A stretch of DNA of 64,000 bases from Agrocybe praecox (taxonomy: Eukaryota; Basidiomycota; Agaricomycetes; Agaricales; Agrocybaceae). Where the stretch lies: positions 1,550,001 to 1,614,000 of the forward strand of contig OZ024840.1 in NCBI GenBank assembly GCA_964017145.1. Direction: 5' to 3'. Below are positions 34,589-46,993 of this stretch, in pieces. The notes beneath the pieces were generated by a model. The model was not told the origin of the DNA, searched no databases, and worked only from the letters and a program-made list of their open reading frames with translations. A program made the translations under genes and the position numbers. Numbering within the stretch: the first letter of the stretch is position 1; every line of letters begins with the position of its first letter.

Positions 34589-35115
34589 ATGGGCATGAGC
34601 TACCGACGTTACCTCTCTGGCGAACGCATCTACGGATGCATGAACTGCAAGACCCATCTTGCGACCATTCACACCATGATGTCTCGAGTGAGCTTCTAGA
34701 TGTCTCTGACAGCGAGCGGCGGCTGACTTAGTCTGGATCATGTCTAGGCATTCAACGGCCAACATGGTAGAGCTTACCTCTTTGACGGAGTGTAAGTCGT
34801 ATTCGTATTCGCTTTAGAGTTCTCGCTCATCCCCTGCTCTTCGCCACAGTGTTAATGTTATCGAGGGAGAACCAGATGACCGCCCGATGACGACTGGCAA
34901 CCACACCGTTCGTGACATCTACTGTGTCAAATGCGGCACCACACTCGGCTGGAAATACGTAAATAACTCTTTCTCTCTCATTGGTTTCGTCTCTCCGCAA
35001 GGGCTCTCCATACTGATAGTGTCTATATATACAGGACAAGGCGTACGAGCCATCCCAGAAATACAAAGAGGGCAAATATATTCTCGAACGGAACCTGCTC
35101 GTGGACGTGCAGTAG
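34589..35115 (+). CDS. MOH1: Yippee-family zinc-binding protein (MOH1-like)
   Basis: Small Yippee-domain protein; in yeast MOH1 belongs to the GID/CTLH-associated group linked to stress survival, and animal YPEL proteins associate with the same ligase. Four exons (34589-34687, 34748-34791, 34850-34958, 35035-35115) give 110 residues, the family length. The zinc-binding CxxC pairs are visible: [11 protein letters not shown] near residue 17 and [13 protein letters not shown] near residue 73. The conserved block [20 protein letters not shown] lies between them, and the end reads [11 protein letters not shown], typical of the family. It sits alone within a gene-poor region. Confidence 0.92.
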
Positions 35116-38100
35116 GCTCCATGCATCATCATCATCACCTATGAAAGCAGTGCGATAGATTCTGTCCATCACACTGCATTCACTCAACAAATAGGCGATC
35201 GGATACCCGTGCATCCTTCATTATTATTGAGGAGGAGCCTACTATTCACACCAACCACCGGCAGGCCGTTAATTGCTTCAATTGGTCTCAAAGCCCAACC
35301 GTCTTTCTTGAACTTTTCTCAGCAACAACTCAATTGTATAATAGGAAAGGGAGCGGGGGAGTCGTTTCTGGAGTAGATCGTTCGTTGGTTACGGTCGTCG
35401 TCGTTTCTTCAAAGCAAGTCGACACGACCAACCGAACAGGTGTGCATCGTATCATTGCCATCTCCCTCGATTGATCGTTCCACTTTTTGCGAACGACACG
35501 CCGTATACTTGATTTCCACGTATTTCGACGGCCAGTTTCTACTTCTCCAGTTGTTCCTCGTCTTTCGCTGATATCCCGTGGTCGCCGACTCGACGCCACA
35601 CCTCAAACCATCCATTTACACTGCCAAATTTGCTAATTTTTATCGTTGTTCGGTTTAATTCGGTTTTGGTTTTTCATCTTTTGCGATGTCATGTTATAAC
35701 ACCATGTCAACTTTATCACCCCTCCTCCATTTCTTATTTCTCCATCTTCAATGTCTACTCAGACTGTATCTTTTGAATTATGTACCGAAACGCACATTAT
35801 CAACACTCATAGATTCATTGACACGGGGCGACTTTTTTATGTTCGGTCTCATTGTCTTGTCCTTGTTCGTGTCCACCCTTCACTTTCATCTTTCCAACTC
35901 ATTTCATACAAGGAAGCAGCAACAATATTATTTGCTGTATTGTAGGTTTCCATCATCATCTTCATCGTATCCTTTCATTTGTTGTTACTGTCCTGTTTAC
36001 GGCCACGAGTTTCGAGTTTGAATGAATACATATATACTTAAATGTTGGAATCTTTAATTTGTGTAAACTACAGTTGACCTGGTCATAATAAGACTACATT
36101 TGCATTTAATATAACGGGCGTGTCACATCGATATAGTGGGCATCATAGTATCGGTGCAATTGACGGCGCTGGGGTGTAAGATGATGCAATTATATGAAAT
36201 GACTTCAAAGCAGTCACCCCAACTCCGTGCACTAGAATCTACTCCATCTTAATGCAAGTACCATACTTCCGTCGCTATTCTGACTCAACGTACGATACGG
36301 ATCAGGGTGTAGTAAACGGACAGATGAGTGGGGGGGAATGCACGCAATTATATCATCTTCCTGAGTTACCGGTAGAAGAGCAGGGCATGATGCCTGAGCA
36401 GCAATCGAAAATGCATGCAATTCTTCTTGACAGACCATAAAATCGGATGGGCGTACAAGAATAGATTCCATTTCTCCGTTTTGACACGCTTTTTTAAAAT
36501 CTATGCACTGCCGCACCCTCGTCCACACACTCTAATCCTGCTTCGTGTTAATCCCCAGGAGAGACAGTCCAACGTTCATGTGAGGCCGACGGCACAAGTT
36601 GGGTAGAGACAGAATAGGTAGCCGACCCTACCCAAGGCTTCCTTCCTTCCTATCTCTTCCTTCCACTACCACCCAATCAAACACAGGCCCTTCTACGACT
36701 AGATCGTCCAAGGGGTTCCTGTGAGAGTGTGACAGAGTAGAAAGTCAAGGTTGTTGACGCGTCCCAGAATAGCCCAATTGAAAAAAACAGAGGAAGGGTG
36801 GCAGCGAATAAAAAACTATGCCAAGCGTAACCCGACCACAGGTAGAAAATAGAACACATTTTCCCAGAGTGCTGCCCTTTAGATATGGAGGATGCTAGTA
36901 ATCAGCATCTTTTGGCTGTTATCTGGACATACGATGATCGCAAAACATAGGCGCATAAGTACAAGTTAATTGGACGCAACTTTAAATTTCTTGAAAGTGA
37001 GATCGAGGGTGCTGTCATGTTTTGAGGAACGATTGACGAGCGTCGTTCATTCCGCGGTGATGGAGTGAGTTTTGATATGGAGTAGCTTTCTCGGAAAACG
37101 AGGATGAGGAGAGAACAGGAAAATAGACTGAAAGTCGGAGCTGCTAGGCACCAAGTTGGGTCGACTTTCTCGACGCCGCAGTGTAGCGTGAACTGCCGTT
37201 GAACTTCCGAGCACTTCGAATGTCGATGGAGTGTAAGTCGGAACAAAAGTCATCGAGAGGATCACACCGTTAAACGTTCCGAACATAGGGAAACGTAGAG
37301 ATAATTCGGACGAGCGCCAAGAACCTGCGGAGCGTGTTTTCCTGAGCAATGAATTTTCGAGGCGTGGGCAAGAGACAACGAAGGAGAAGTCCAACGGTTC
37401 CGTGTGAGTGGAAAGAGAAGGCGTCGGGAGTTGTGGATGAGAACAGTAAAAAATACAAGCCACCATATGATAGTGCTTCGGTTAGCACTATCTGCGAGGG
37501 CGTAATCTTGAGCAAGACGCTCGTTATCAGGCCCCAAGCACTGTTGATCTGAGCTTCTTGAAGGGCAGCTAATGGTAACTCATATCAAGCTGGCATGGCA
37601 TTGAGCAAGAATCTATCCACACGGGCATGGAAGACATCGGAATAGATAAGATGCATGGAAATTGCTGAGACTAACCCGATACACTGGACTGCGCCGCACT
37701 ATGCATAAAAACTGGTGCGCAGTCTATGCCGATGGAGACTTCGGTTTGGTGAGACAATGTGTTGCACCAAGTCTATAGATTTGAGAGAAGAAAGCAGGAG
37801 CGGGAGATTGTTTTGTTGCTGGGTTGAAAACCTGCAACATATTTTTAACTTATTTTATGGAACTGAATGAAGCAGAACATACCTGAAAGGCCCGAAACAA
37901 ACGCGACGCTCTGTAGAAGAATATCCATTGGGGTTAAGACCGGAGTACATTTTAACCTCGAAATTTGTTGGTGGTAGAGAGCAACACGAAAACGAAATAG
38001 CGTGTGACAAGAAGCCCCGCGAGTCGGAGTAGGTCGCGTATGACAAAAATGCTTATCCACCAGAGTCTCCGTATGATTCTTAATGCTGCAGCATGAGAGC

Positions 38101-38390
38101 ATGAAAGATATGGGAAGCAGATAATCTTGTATAGGATAGTGAAAGATAAGTAAGGTAAAGGTGAAAGGAACAACTTGGCAGATACACGATCGACGGACGC
38201 GGGAGCAGCCTAACTAATCGGGGAGTGCTAGTGATTCCCAATTTGGATGCCGGGCGCGTCTTGCCGAATCCCCAACCAAAACTCCCCAAGTATATTTGAA
38301 TTCTTGAAACGTATATAAGTAACTCAAATTCGACTGGTTACATTCAGAACCTGCCTCAGTAAACTGCGCGTTAAAAAGTCCTCGCCCTTC
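35116..38390. other. Gene-poor 3.3-kb stretch
   Basis: Includes the Yippee 3' UTR. I find several short open frames on both strands but no frame with consistent splice signals or a recognisable domain. Overlapping minus-strand frames around 36900-37540 occupy all three phases, which argues against coding. Confidence 0.5.
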
Positions 38391-38744
38391 ATGAGTATGT
38401 TTTATTCTCTCTCTCAGTCTGTTCTCCTATTAAGCGCGTATCCAGGTTCTACAGTATCCCTCACAATGACAAGGCCCGCTATTTCCTCACCATTGGCAGA
38501 CTCGTCGCAGTCGAATATTCCTGCAGCCAAACGCATTCTTCCAAAGAGAAACTCGTCGTTTCCTTCTTCACGCGCACTGCGGCCGTTCCCAACCATTTCA
38601 CATCTCATTCAGCCAGCATCTTTGTCGTCAGCAAAGGTGTCGCCGTCAGCCCCAAAACGGGTCAAGCTCATTGAGCCTCCCAAAAACTTCAAGGCCGAGT
38701 TTATCCTTGACCTAACGCAAGCTGAATTCAGTCGACAGGACTGA
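38391..38744 (+). CDS. Small hypothetical Ser/Pro-rich basic protein
   Basis: Single open frame of 117 codons from MSMFYSLSQSVL; an internal start at 38466 (MTRPAISSPLADSS) would give about 92 residues. The protein is Ser/Pro/Lys-rich with a short conserved-looking C-terminus (KNFKAEFILDLTQAEFSRQD) that could be a binding motif. CT-rich leader sequence precedes it and T-rich 3' sequence follows, as in real transcripts here. No family recognised. Confidence 0.4.
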   Translation: MSMFYSLSQSVLLLSAYPGSTVSLTMTRPAISSPLADSSQSNIPAAKRILPKRNSSFPSSRALRPFPTISHLIQPASLSSAKVSPSAPKRVKLIEPPKNFKAEFILDLTQAEFSRQD

Positions 38745-41700
38745 CGGACTACCACCACCACCGCACTAGCATTGCCCCATGACTCCAATGAGCCCACCCC
38801 CGCCCCGTAAACCGATTCACTTTTACGGATATTGAGAAGCCCTCTTCTCATTGGCTTGTACACTATATCTCCTACGACACCCTCTACGACCTTCTGTTGA
38901 ACCAAAACGACAACATGCATTAAACATCTTCATTTCTGCTGTCCTCCCTTTTTATCTTACTTATTACCTTCATTTCAATCCAAAGCCTTCACCTTTTTTG
39001 CTTTTCTGTCTTAGTAATGTCCGTGTAACTATAGTGTTCTATACAAACTTTTCTCCTTGTTGTTACTGCTGTTCATTGGCGCAGAGTACGTCTGCCCGAG
39101 TTGATACCCCCAAAAATCATCGCTACGTATACCACACCTCTTAATGATAATGTTGTCACGCCGATCTCAGGCGCTTGTTCTAAACACTATATGTTAAAAT
39201 ATTGTTCGGCAGCAAAGCTATCGTGGGGTAATCAGGAATATGGTGTGGGGGTACATGAAGGAGTACAAGGCGCTTTCGCAGTTCAAGAATGTCCAGGTAG
39301 GTGCGAGCGCAATAAATGTTGATTGAAGCAAAACTCGTCAGAACAGCAAAATGATCAAGGCGAAAACGACTCAGGACGTTCGAACGCTGAAAATGCGCAG
39401 ATTATTCAACGGCAAGGCGAAAGGACACGAAACAGCGCGTATCTTGCAGCGACCAAGTAGTGGCGTGCAAATCCTAGAGCTACATTGCGCCCGAAATGAC
39501 CGCATACATGAAAAGCACGGTGCTTGTAGAACGAGGCCCTGAGCTCAATGCGCGATATGCTCGCAGAACGTTCCGAGGCCGCATAAGTAGCCAGGGTCAA
39601 CCATACATAACATAAAGTCCACTTCATCTTCGCCCGCGTTTCCCTCCATACGCGCAGTGACGCGGACATGACGCGACTCAGGGCCAAGAAAGGCAACACA
39701 AGCACTCGATCACAATGGGGTACTATGTATGTACTACTATGACTCCCCGGTCTGGGGTAAGCAGAAATAGAATTGAGTATATATATAAAAGTACATACCA
39801 ACCAGACAGGGACCAGAGAAAAACAGCAGCAGCAGCAGCAGTAACACGTCATCCACAACGGTCAATTAGAGACCGTGAAAACTTTGATCCCCAAAGTCTT
39901 TGCAGTGGCAATTGAGCAGGCAGCCAGTCCCAGAGTAAAATAAATTAATAAAGAGCCAATCACAGCCCACATGTGCGAGGAGCAAGGACTCACAGGGGCC
40001 ATGAGAAAGGTAGATGATAATTAATGGTGATAAGCCTCCTGTCATCGCTTGAGCGTTTTTCGTGCTGAGTGGTGAGGGAACTAGAAGAATACATGGCGTT
40101 TGTTGAGTAGTAAAATTTAGAAACACGAGTCTAGGTAGTATGCCCGAAACCGTGAGCGTCGATAAGAGACTCGGCCGACGGCAAAGAATGGAATAAAACC
40201 TCTTGCAAGATAATATTCTTCACAAAAGAGCTATACATTCAAGGCAAAAAAGAAGAAATTTTCAAGAGAGTGCATTGTGGAAAAGGATATATAAAAAATA
40301 CCGAAATCACAACTTCAAGGATAAGCTTGCTTACTCCATGATCATACTGATGCATAGTAACCAGTTCGAATTCAAGGAAACCGTCCATCCATCTATCAAA
40401 TGTTTTGAACTTCACAACACCAACGATCAGTAACTTGGAAGTATGTATCATTTGGATGGGAGGGAAAACCTATTTACCGTGCAAAAAATAGAGATTTTCA
40501 CGGATATCAGGGGATATCAAGGGGAGGACCTTTTTTCAGATTTCCTATAATGCAAAGGTTGAATATAAATCTTGGTGTTGATGATGCACAGTGGGTTTGT
40601 TATTTATTTCTTGTGAGGCGGCCGCGTCCAGATGATGGCAAATCTAGAGAGGCCGAAAAAGACACTGCCTTAGTCTGCCATCAGTTTCTTTCGTAGAGTC
40701 CCTTGTTTGTAGCTGCTTAATCATATGTATAAAAAATACATACGTACGCAGCTGTAAAAAAAGGAAAGTTGTAAAGACCGACTTGAAGATAAGGAAAGAG
40801 ACTGGACTGTGAGGTTGTCTATGTACTAAACCTAGCGTTGGCGTAACACAGCCTCTCAGTAGGCCAATGGTCGAAATGGAGACAGCCCTTCACAGCTTGG
40901 GAGGGAAAACGTCGACGGAGGAGTAACCTTTCGGGGGAAAGCGCTATCCACAGCGCCTCGGCAAAGAGAAACACGCATGCATGATCGGTTCATTTCAAGG
41001 AAATAGGAATAATGCTAACCGGTTCATTCAAACCAACGTAAGGTTCTAATACTGCCAGCCATCTCATCTTCCAACACTCGACATCCGTGTTATTTATTCC
41101 AATCAACAATGCCGCCTTTGTGACCTTAAGATAATCGGTGATACATATGACTCCGGGTCGAGGCTCAAGACTCGAGAGTGGAGAATCAAGAGTCAAGATA
41201 TGCAGCTGCTGCAGAGTGCACAAGGATGAGCCAAGATATGTGAAAATGTCACAAAATTGAGAGCTCGCCAACGTCTTCGCTGAGGTGGTTAAGACTTGAC
41301 GAAAGGAGAGCCAAGTTCAAATGTCCAGGGCATCCACTAACCACTGATCAGCCTACATATACAAATGGACCGAACGTTTGGTCGCCAAAGTGTTCACTTG
41401 GAATTTTAGCGTCGGTAGGTTGATTATTAGCGGCCTTCAGGCAAGGCAGGTTGTTACAAAGAATCCATCCGCCCCGGTAAGGGTGGTATAAGGGTCTAAA
41501 TCCACGCCTTCGGAAAAAGGGGGAGAAGGGAGAGAGCAAGGGATCAAGAATTCAAATATTGACCCAAGGATAGTAGTTTCTAGGCCACAGGACTTTTCGT
41601 ATTAGACGGACAGATGCTGCCAGTTTCGATTCAATTCAGGCCCCAGGGCGAGTTTAATGATGATGATGATCCTTGTCGGTAGGTAATGCATGTGCATTAA

Positions 41701-43900
41701 TGTACATGTGTATTGAGTACCTTTTTGTATTGACTTGACCGCGCTTGGGTCTAGCGAGGTCTAGCGCCTATATGGGTAGTGCAGTCTGCCTCGCTTCTCG
41801 TGCAAAATATGGGGATTTTCGGGACGAAAAACTCCCCACGCAGTGCAGGGCTGAGGTGACATCGAAAGAAGCATGAAGCATTGAGGGACGGAACTTTAAA
41901 AAATTTCCTTCTCATGAGCAGTTTATCTAGCCATGTTTCAGCCCATTTTCGGAGCACGAAAAACGGCCAGCGGAAAATTTTAGGGTAGGGGAAGAAAGTC
42001 TGAGAACCAGCTAAATCACATTCTTCGTGAAGTCAGAGCTGAACTCGTGGTCGATGTGGATCGGGAGTTTCGGTTATTTGGCGTGCTATTATCGTTTTTC
42101 TTTCTCATAAATGAAGGGGGTGAGGTCGGAAGAATACAAGGGAAGTGGAGTCTCCGCGCTCCCGTTCTGCCTTTTGCTAAAAGGAGGTGTCTAGTGCAAA
42201 AGAAACTGGCCTGCAGTGTCTTTCTTTAGCTTTTATGAGTTGGTGGCGCCAAATAGTATTAAAAAAATAGACGGACCGCCTTCAGCCCGATGTCGAGAGA
42301 TCCTTTTGTTGCAGTAGAAGCCCAAGAGATATCAATATCCTTTGTTGACCGTAGATAGTCGGTGATACAGCCTAGATGACACGTCGTTGTCCATCTAATC
42401 ATCTGAGCAACACAGTAGACATAGAGGTCAAGTAAAGATGACAAGCAAGTCCGAACTTTGAGCCCTGACAAACAAGAAATGTAGGTTGCGTGAGATGGGA
42501 ATTCGGCCTTCCGAAATTACGACCTGTCTAAGGGTTTGAGCACTTAAATCGGTGGCAGGGATGCTGAGAAAAACGAAACCGACCTAACAACATCTAGTCA
42601 GTCGAACAGCCAGAAGGGATTCGGAAGGGTTTGCATGAGGACAGGTTGACATAATTTCTTTTTAGGCGGCTGTTAAAAGAGTGGTTTCAGGCTTCAACTT
42701 TCGGAAGGTGGGAGAGAGCTGAAGTTATACACTGATAAACTTGTGACTCCCGCGAGTAGGGACTCTTTACGATTTTCTTGTGCTTTAAGAGAAACGAGGC
42801 AAGAGGATTCCGAATCCGATGTCCCGTTGGTCATTCAAGAGAAAGAAGTAGAGCAGCATACCCGAGGACGGGTGCCTTGTTCGATTACATGCTTTGATGA
42901 CTGCAACATGTAATAGGAGAATCCGGTTTTCGGTGCACTCGCCTCGACTCGGAAGGGATTATATCTGTTATGATACTGCATAGTAGGGCATAAGGTGGAA
43001 ACCATGGAGAAAGGCAACTAGATATGACAGTTCTGTTGTGGTTGTTGAGGTCTGCGCGTCATGAGAAATTGACTGTTCTGGGCCTCTGTTGATCTAGAAT
43101 TTCCCGATAAGAATGTCCTCTTCTACAAAAATTCAAATTCAAACATAGCACATGGCTTGATAATTTTCTACATACTGTTTAACAAATTTCCGTACCATCA
43201 GGCTCTTCTCATTACCAGCGTCAGTCGCACCTAGTTCACTTCCGACTTGCAAGTAATGAATGTACGCTTTTGTCTTTCTTCGTTCTGTTGGCTGCGCACG
43301 GCCACGGCCGCTGACGGCTGGAATCTAAATACCTAACCGAGTTGGCCGTACAGGAATGCTATGCAATTCTTTCCCCCGTTAATCGACTACGAGTATGGAT
43401 TTGTTAAATGTGCGTTTGTAAAAATAGCAAGCTCGATCCATTCCAGTGCGCCACACATACTATGATGATATTTTCTACAAAGAGCTTCTGGTGTGAGCTC
43501 ATGGATCGGTTCAGGATGACGCCCACACAGATAGCAATACTAGGGTACAACTTTAAGAAGGAATCGCGTGCCAAGTTGGCCCTCATTCTGCTTAGGCGGT
43601 CCCAAATTGGAGATTGGAATTCTTCCATGTTTTCTCGAACATATGTTATGATGCCGCTCACGCGTGCGGCCTATGTCGGGTAATGACGCGTACTTGTGAA
43701 GGAAAAGAGAGATTCGGTAGATCTTCGCACCAAATATTAGCCACAAAAGTAGAGCAGTTCGGGACCGTATATCATGAGATTGACGCTGACCCGGGAGTCA
43801 GGTACAGGGGAACCGGATATGGGATAGAGGAAGCGGACAAAAAGAAATAAAAGATTTGGACGGATCTTGAATCCAAAAGGGGCAGAAGGCTAAAGTGGAA
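38745..43900. other. Gene desert of about 5 kb
   Basis: No gene supported. Contents: a short CAG run (about 39823-39842), AT-rich sequence, and two minus-strand open frames (40990-41271 and 42259-42471) sharing the peptide CITDYL followed by a Thr-Lys, discussed as a finding. No RNA gene or transposon end was recognised. Confidence 0.5.
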
Positions 43901-44179
43901 GGATTGAAATAGGACCGATTCGTTCGAGTTGGGAACCCAAGCTCTCTCTCTTCCCCCCCTCCTCCATCCACAGGGCACAGTCCCTCTCTCTTTACGACCC
44001 TCCACGACCCTCCACGACTTTTTTATCTTCTCTTTCTTCTCTTTCTCTTTTCTCTTACAGCTGACCCCTCGACTCTTCCCTTTCTTACCATTCTTTCTTC
44101 GTCTTGCCCGCGACTCTTTTTTGCGGCACCACCGCCTTTCGTGCGGACACTGAGCTCAACATTGAGCGTCCCATAGAGA
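43901..44179 (+). promoter_or_regulatory. CT-rich promoter/leader of RAS2
   Basis: Strongly pyrimidine-rich on the + strand (runs of CTCTCTCTTCC, TCTTCTCTTTCTTCTC), as expected just upstream of highly expressed basidiomycete genes. It contains a 10-bp tandem repeat, ACGACCCTCC twice plus ACGAC, at about 43994-44018. Confidence 0.55.
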
Positions 44180-45066
44180 ATGGATAACTGGAGGGTGGCG
44201 GTCCTAGGAGATGGAGGTGTAGGTAAAACCGCGTTGGCCGTACAGGTTGGTTTCATATCATCTCTGCCGTTGTTCTTCCTATTAATCCTTTCCTAGTTTA
44301 CCCTAAATTGTTTTGTTGGTTAGTATCCTTTCACACAGCCCCCACCGTACATCTGCTTACCATCCGCCGCTCGTTCTTTTTTTGATAAACAGAAGTAAGT
44401 AATTCTGCTTTTTTTAGTCCTTATCAGTTCGTCTGATCTCAACCCTTCCAGACATATGACCCTACTATAGAGGATGCCTATCGAAAACAAATGGTGGTGG
44501 ACAACAAGATGTGCTTTGTAGAAGTGATTGACACGGCAGGCCAGGGTATGTTTCTTTCTCATCATATTTACCTCGTTTCTTACCTCTTAAATTAGAGGAG
44601 TACGCGACATTACGAGACCAGTGGGTCCGGTAAGCCAATTATTTGATAGTATCATCATCAAGTATTCATCATCCGCTTTTTTTCTAGGGAAGGGCAAGGT
44701 TTTATCCTTGTGTATTCTATCGCCTCCCGGATCACCTTCGAACGCCTAGAGATCTTTCGACAGTCGATGAAGCGGGTGAAACGCGGAGACCCAATATTCA
44801 TGCTTGTAGGCAACAAGTGCGACAAAACATTCGAGCGCGAGGTCTCAAAAGAAGAAGGAGCTGCCTTAGCGAGGCAGTTCGGCTGCGAATTCCTCGAAAC
44901 ATCAGCCAAGACCGCACAAAATGTCGAGCGTTTATTTCTTAATCTTGTTCGGTCTCTTCGTCAAACTCGCCAACATATTGAGCCACCACCAACAACAGCA
45001 CCTGCGCCCTCTAAAAAGGAGTACCAGAAGGAGAAAAAGCCTAAAACTAAGTGTGTTGTTATGTAG
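44180..45066 (+). CDS. RAS2: RAS2-type small GTPase
   Basis: Membrane-anchored signalling GTPase controlling growth, morphogenesis and mating through cAMP and MAPK pathways in fungi. Six exons: 44180-44245, 44297-44318, 44393-44394 (2 nt), 44452-44545, 44596-44629 and 44688-45066, giving 198 residues. Motifs: P-loop GDGGVGKTA (Asp rather than Ala at the second position, as in the fungal Ras2 group), effector [22 protein letters not shown] (switch II), NKCDK (G4) and ETSAK (G5). The hypervariable tail is Pro/Thr then Lys-rich and ends in the CAAX box CVVM, a farnesylation signal. The 2-nt exon supplies two bases of the Glu codon in [10 protein letters not shown]; without it the frame fails. 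Confidence 0.95.
44393..44394 (+). other. 2-nt microexon of RAS2
   Basis: AA flanked by a full acceptor (gataaacag) and a consensus donor (gtaagt). The preceding exon ends in a lone G and the next begins ACA TAT GAC; only G+AA gives the invariant Glu-Thr-Tyr-Asp-Pro-Thr effector. No alternative donor or acceptor nearby keeps the frame. Confidence 0.75.
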
Positions 45067-45685
45067 GGGACTTTTTTTCGGGATTACTGGGTTTTAGATT
45101 CCCTCTTTACCTCTTTTTATGATACCACTATGTTTCTTCTCGTTCACCCCCCCTTTCTTCTTGCTCTGGTTGTTCTTCACGTGTAGTTTTCGACCTTGCC
45201 ACTTCCCTCTCCATGCCTTCATTTTGTGTTTTCCCACCGCATTTTTCCATCACTCTGCATGCATACATATATTAGGTCGTACATGATTTCTTTGCTCAGG
45301 ATATCCGATGTAAGTACATTTTCACGAAGACACGATTCTTCAGTCCCCACCGGGCCCCTCCAACGATCACAATGCGTTTCACTCCTCCTGTACGTACACT
45401 GCCTGTATGTCCTGCGTCTTGTTCATCGCATGTCATAGCATGCCATAGCCACAGTCCGTCCATGTCATGTCTCCGTCAACATACGTGTTATTTAATTTAT
45501 GTAGTAGAATGATCTACGTGTATTATAGTTAATTGATTTGTGTCCAGGACGATATTGAACACGTCTGACATGCTGCGCCTTGAGATAGTCGAAATATATA
45601 AATATTTAAACAACGGCCTCGAGTATTTATCATTCCAGTCTGGTTGCCAACATTTTTGATACTTATCATCTGTATTCTATTCGCG
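45067..45685. other. Intergenic region between RAS2 and the BTB gene
   Basis: RAS2 3' UTR (T-rich) and the promoter of the BTB gene. Nothing else recognised. Confidence 0.5.
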
Positions 45686-46881
45686 ATGACCGTGAGCTGG
45701 ACGACCTTTTCGTGCTCGAATCCAAACTTTCAAGTGCACTCCTCTCTAGATGGTACGACCTTCGCGGTCATTCGTTCAGCATTACTGAATAGTGACGTCT
45801 TCAGTAAGTAAAACCCCTAATTGCTATAGCATTAATTACACTTCGCCACAATTTCTTCCATTAACCCTGATATGTGATTGACTGACTGTTATCTTACAAT
45901 AGCGGATATGTTTGCTTGCTGTGAACCCAAGATATCAAGTAACAACCGAGAAGCAGCAAAAGCAGCAGCAGTTGAAGAAACTTTGGAACTCCATGAAAAG
46001 AGTGGCGAATTAGCAGCGCTTTTACGCCTCCTGCACGACCCGCCTGCGCCCCCCACAGAGCTCGTCCAGGTTCCGCCAGAGGACAAGTTCCAAAAGGTTA
46101 CCTATGACCCGGCGACAGTCATCCCACTTCCATTGCTGCTTTCGCTCCTGTTCAGGCTGGCTGACAAGTACGCGCTGAATGAATCCATAATGGCAGTTCT
46201 GCGCATGCACTTGCGTGCGAATGCGCTTAATTATCCTCTGGAAGTGTATGGCTTTGCGACGATTCATAATATGGAATGGGAAGCTTCCGAGGCTAGCCAA
46301 TATGTGCTCCCGCTGGCGTCGTACCGCTTCGACGAAATCAAGCTCATTCCGAGTGTTATCGCATATCACAAGCTCGTTCGTTTACAGGACTTCCGCGTTA
46401 AAGCTTTCCGGGACCTTCTCCTCGGTGAGGAAATATTTCCTCATGGTAAGGTTCATTTCATTGCTCTTTCCGACCCGACTTTGGCGGCGGCGATTTGTGG
46501 ATTTCTTTTTTGTTTACTCTGTGTCCTTCCTGCAGGTTACGGTGAATGCGCGAATCACGTCAAGCAAACCACGGATAGCTGGGATAAGCAACGTAAAGCC
46601 CTGATGGGAAGAATCGAATGCGGTGAGAACTCGTCTGCATTTTCAAAGACCGGAAGAGGTTTGAGATTGAGAATTGACCATCCTTTGACGGCTGTTAATA
46701 GTGACCGACGTGGCTGGCGAAATGGGAACTCTCATAGAAACTTTCAACGGCTGTAAAATTTGTCACAAAGCTTGCACTGCAGCCGTCGATATGCTCGCTG
46801 TGAGCTTTCCACTTGATGTTCACGATCTCTGGCCTGTTATCTGACTTTCAGCGACACATTTTCTGTTGTTCAAAAGTATAA
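45686..46881 (+). CDS. BTB/POZ-domain protein
   Basis: Fungal BTB protein of the type expanded in agaricomycetes; often an adaptor or transcription cofactor, exact role unknown. Five exons: 45686-45803, 45903-46445, 46536-46622, 46702-46799 and 46852-46881, giving 291 residues. The BTB core is recognisable: the strand-turn DGTTFAVIRSALLNSDVF followed by TDMFACCEP, and PPAPPTELVQVPPEDKF leading to a helical region (PLPLLLSLLFRLADKYALNE, VLRMHLRANALNYPLEVYGF). The C-terminus contains CKICHKAC, a pair of CxxC-like cysteines that may be incidental. The start MTVSWTTFSC is the first ATG of the exon. Confidence 0.8.
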
Positions 46882-46993
46882 ATGCAAAAGAATGCCTAGA
46901 AGACTAGACCAAGTTCCTAACATATATTGAGCCTGTCGCACACACGGAGGGGTAATAGGGAAAATTCGCGTAAGTTGTATTCTAGAAAGGAAC

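Noticed and set aside
36900..37540. Several overlapping minus-strand frames
   Set aside because: All three frames are open over parts of the region with no conserved text and no consistent introns; likely non-coding.
39406..39858. Minus-strand frame with a run of cysteines
   Set aside because: The Cys run is the reverse reading of a short CAG repeat; no splice sites or conserved text support a gene.
43335..44250. Shared string GTTGGCCGTACAGG at about 43341 and at the end of RAS2 exon 1
   Set aside because: A 14-15 bp match without similar flanks; probably chance, not a duplicated RAS exon.
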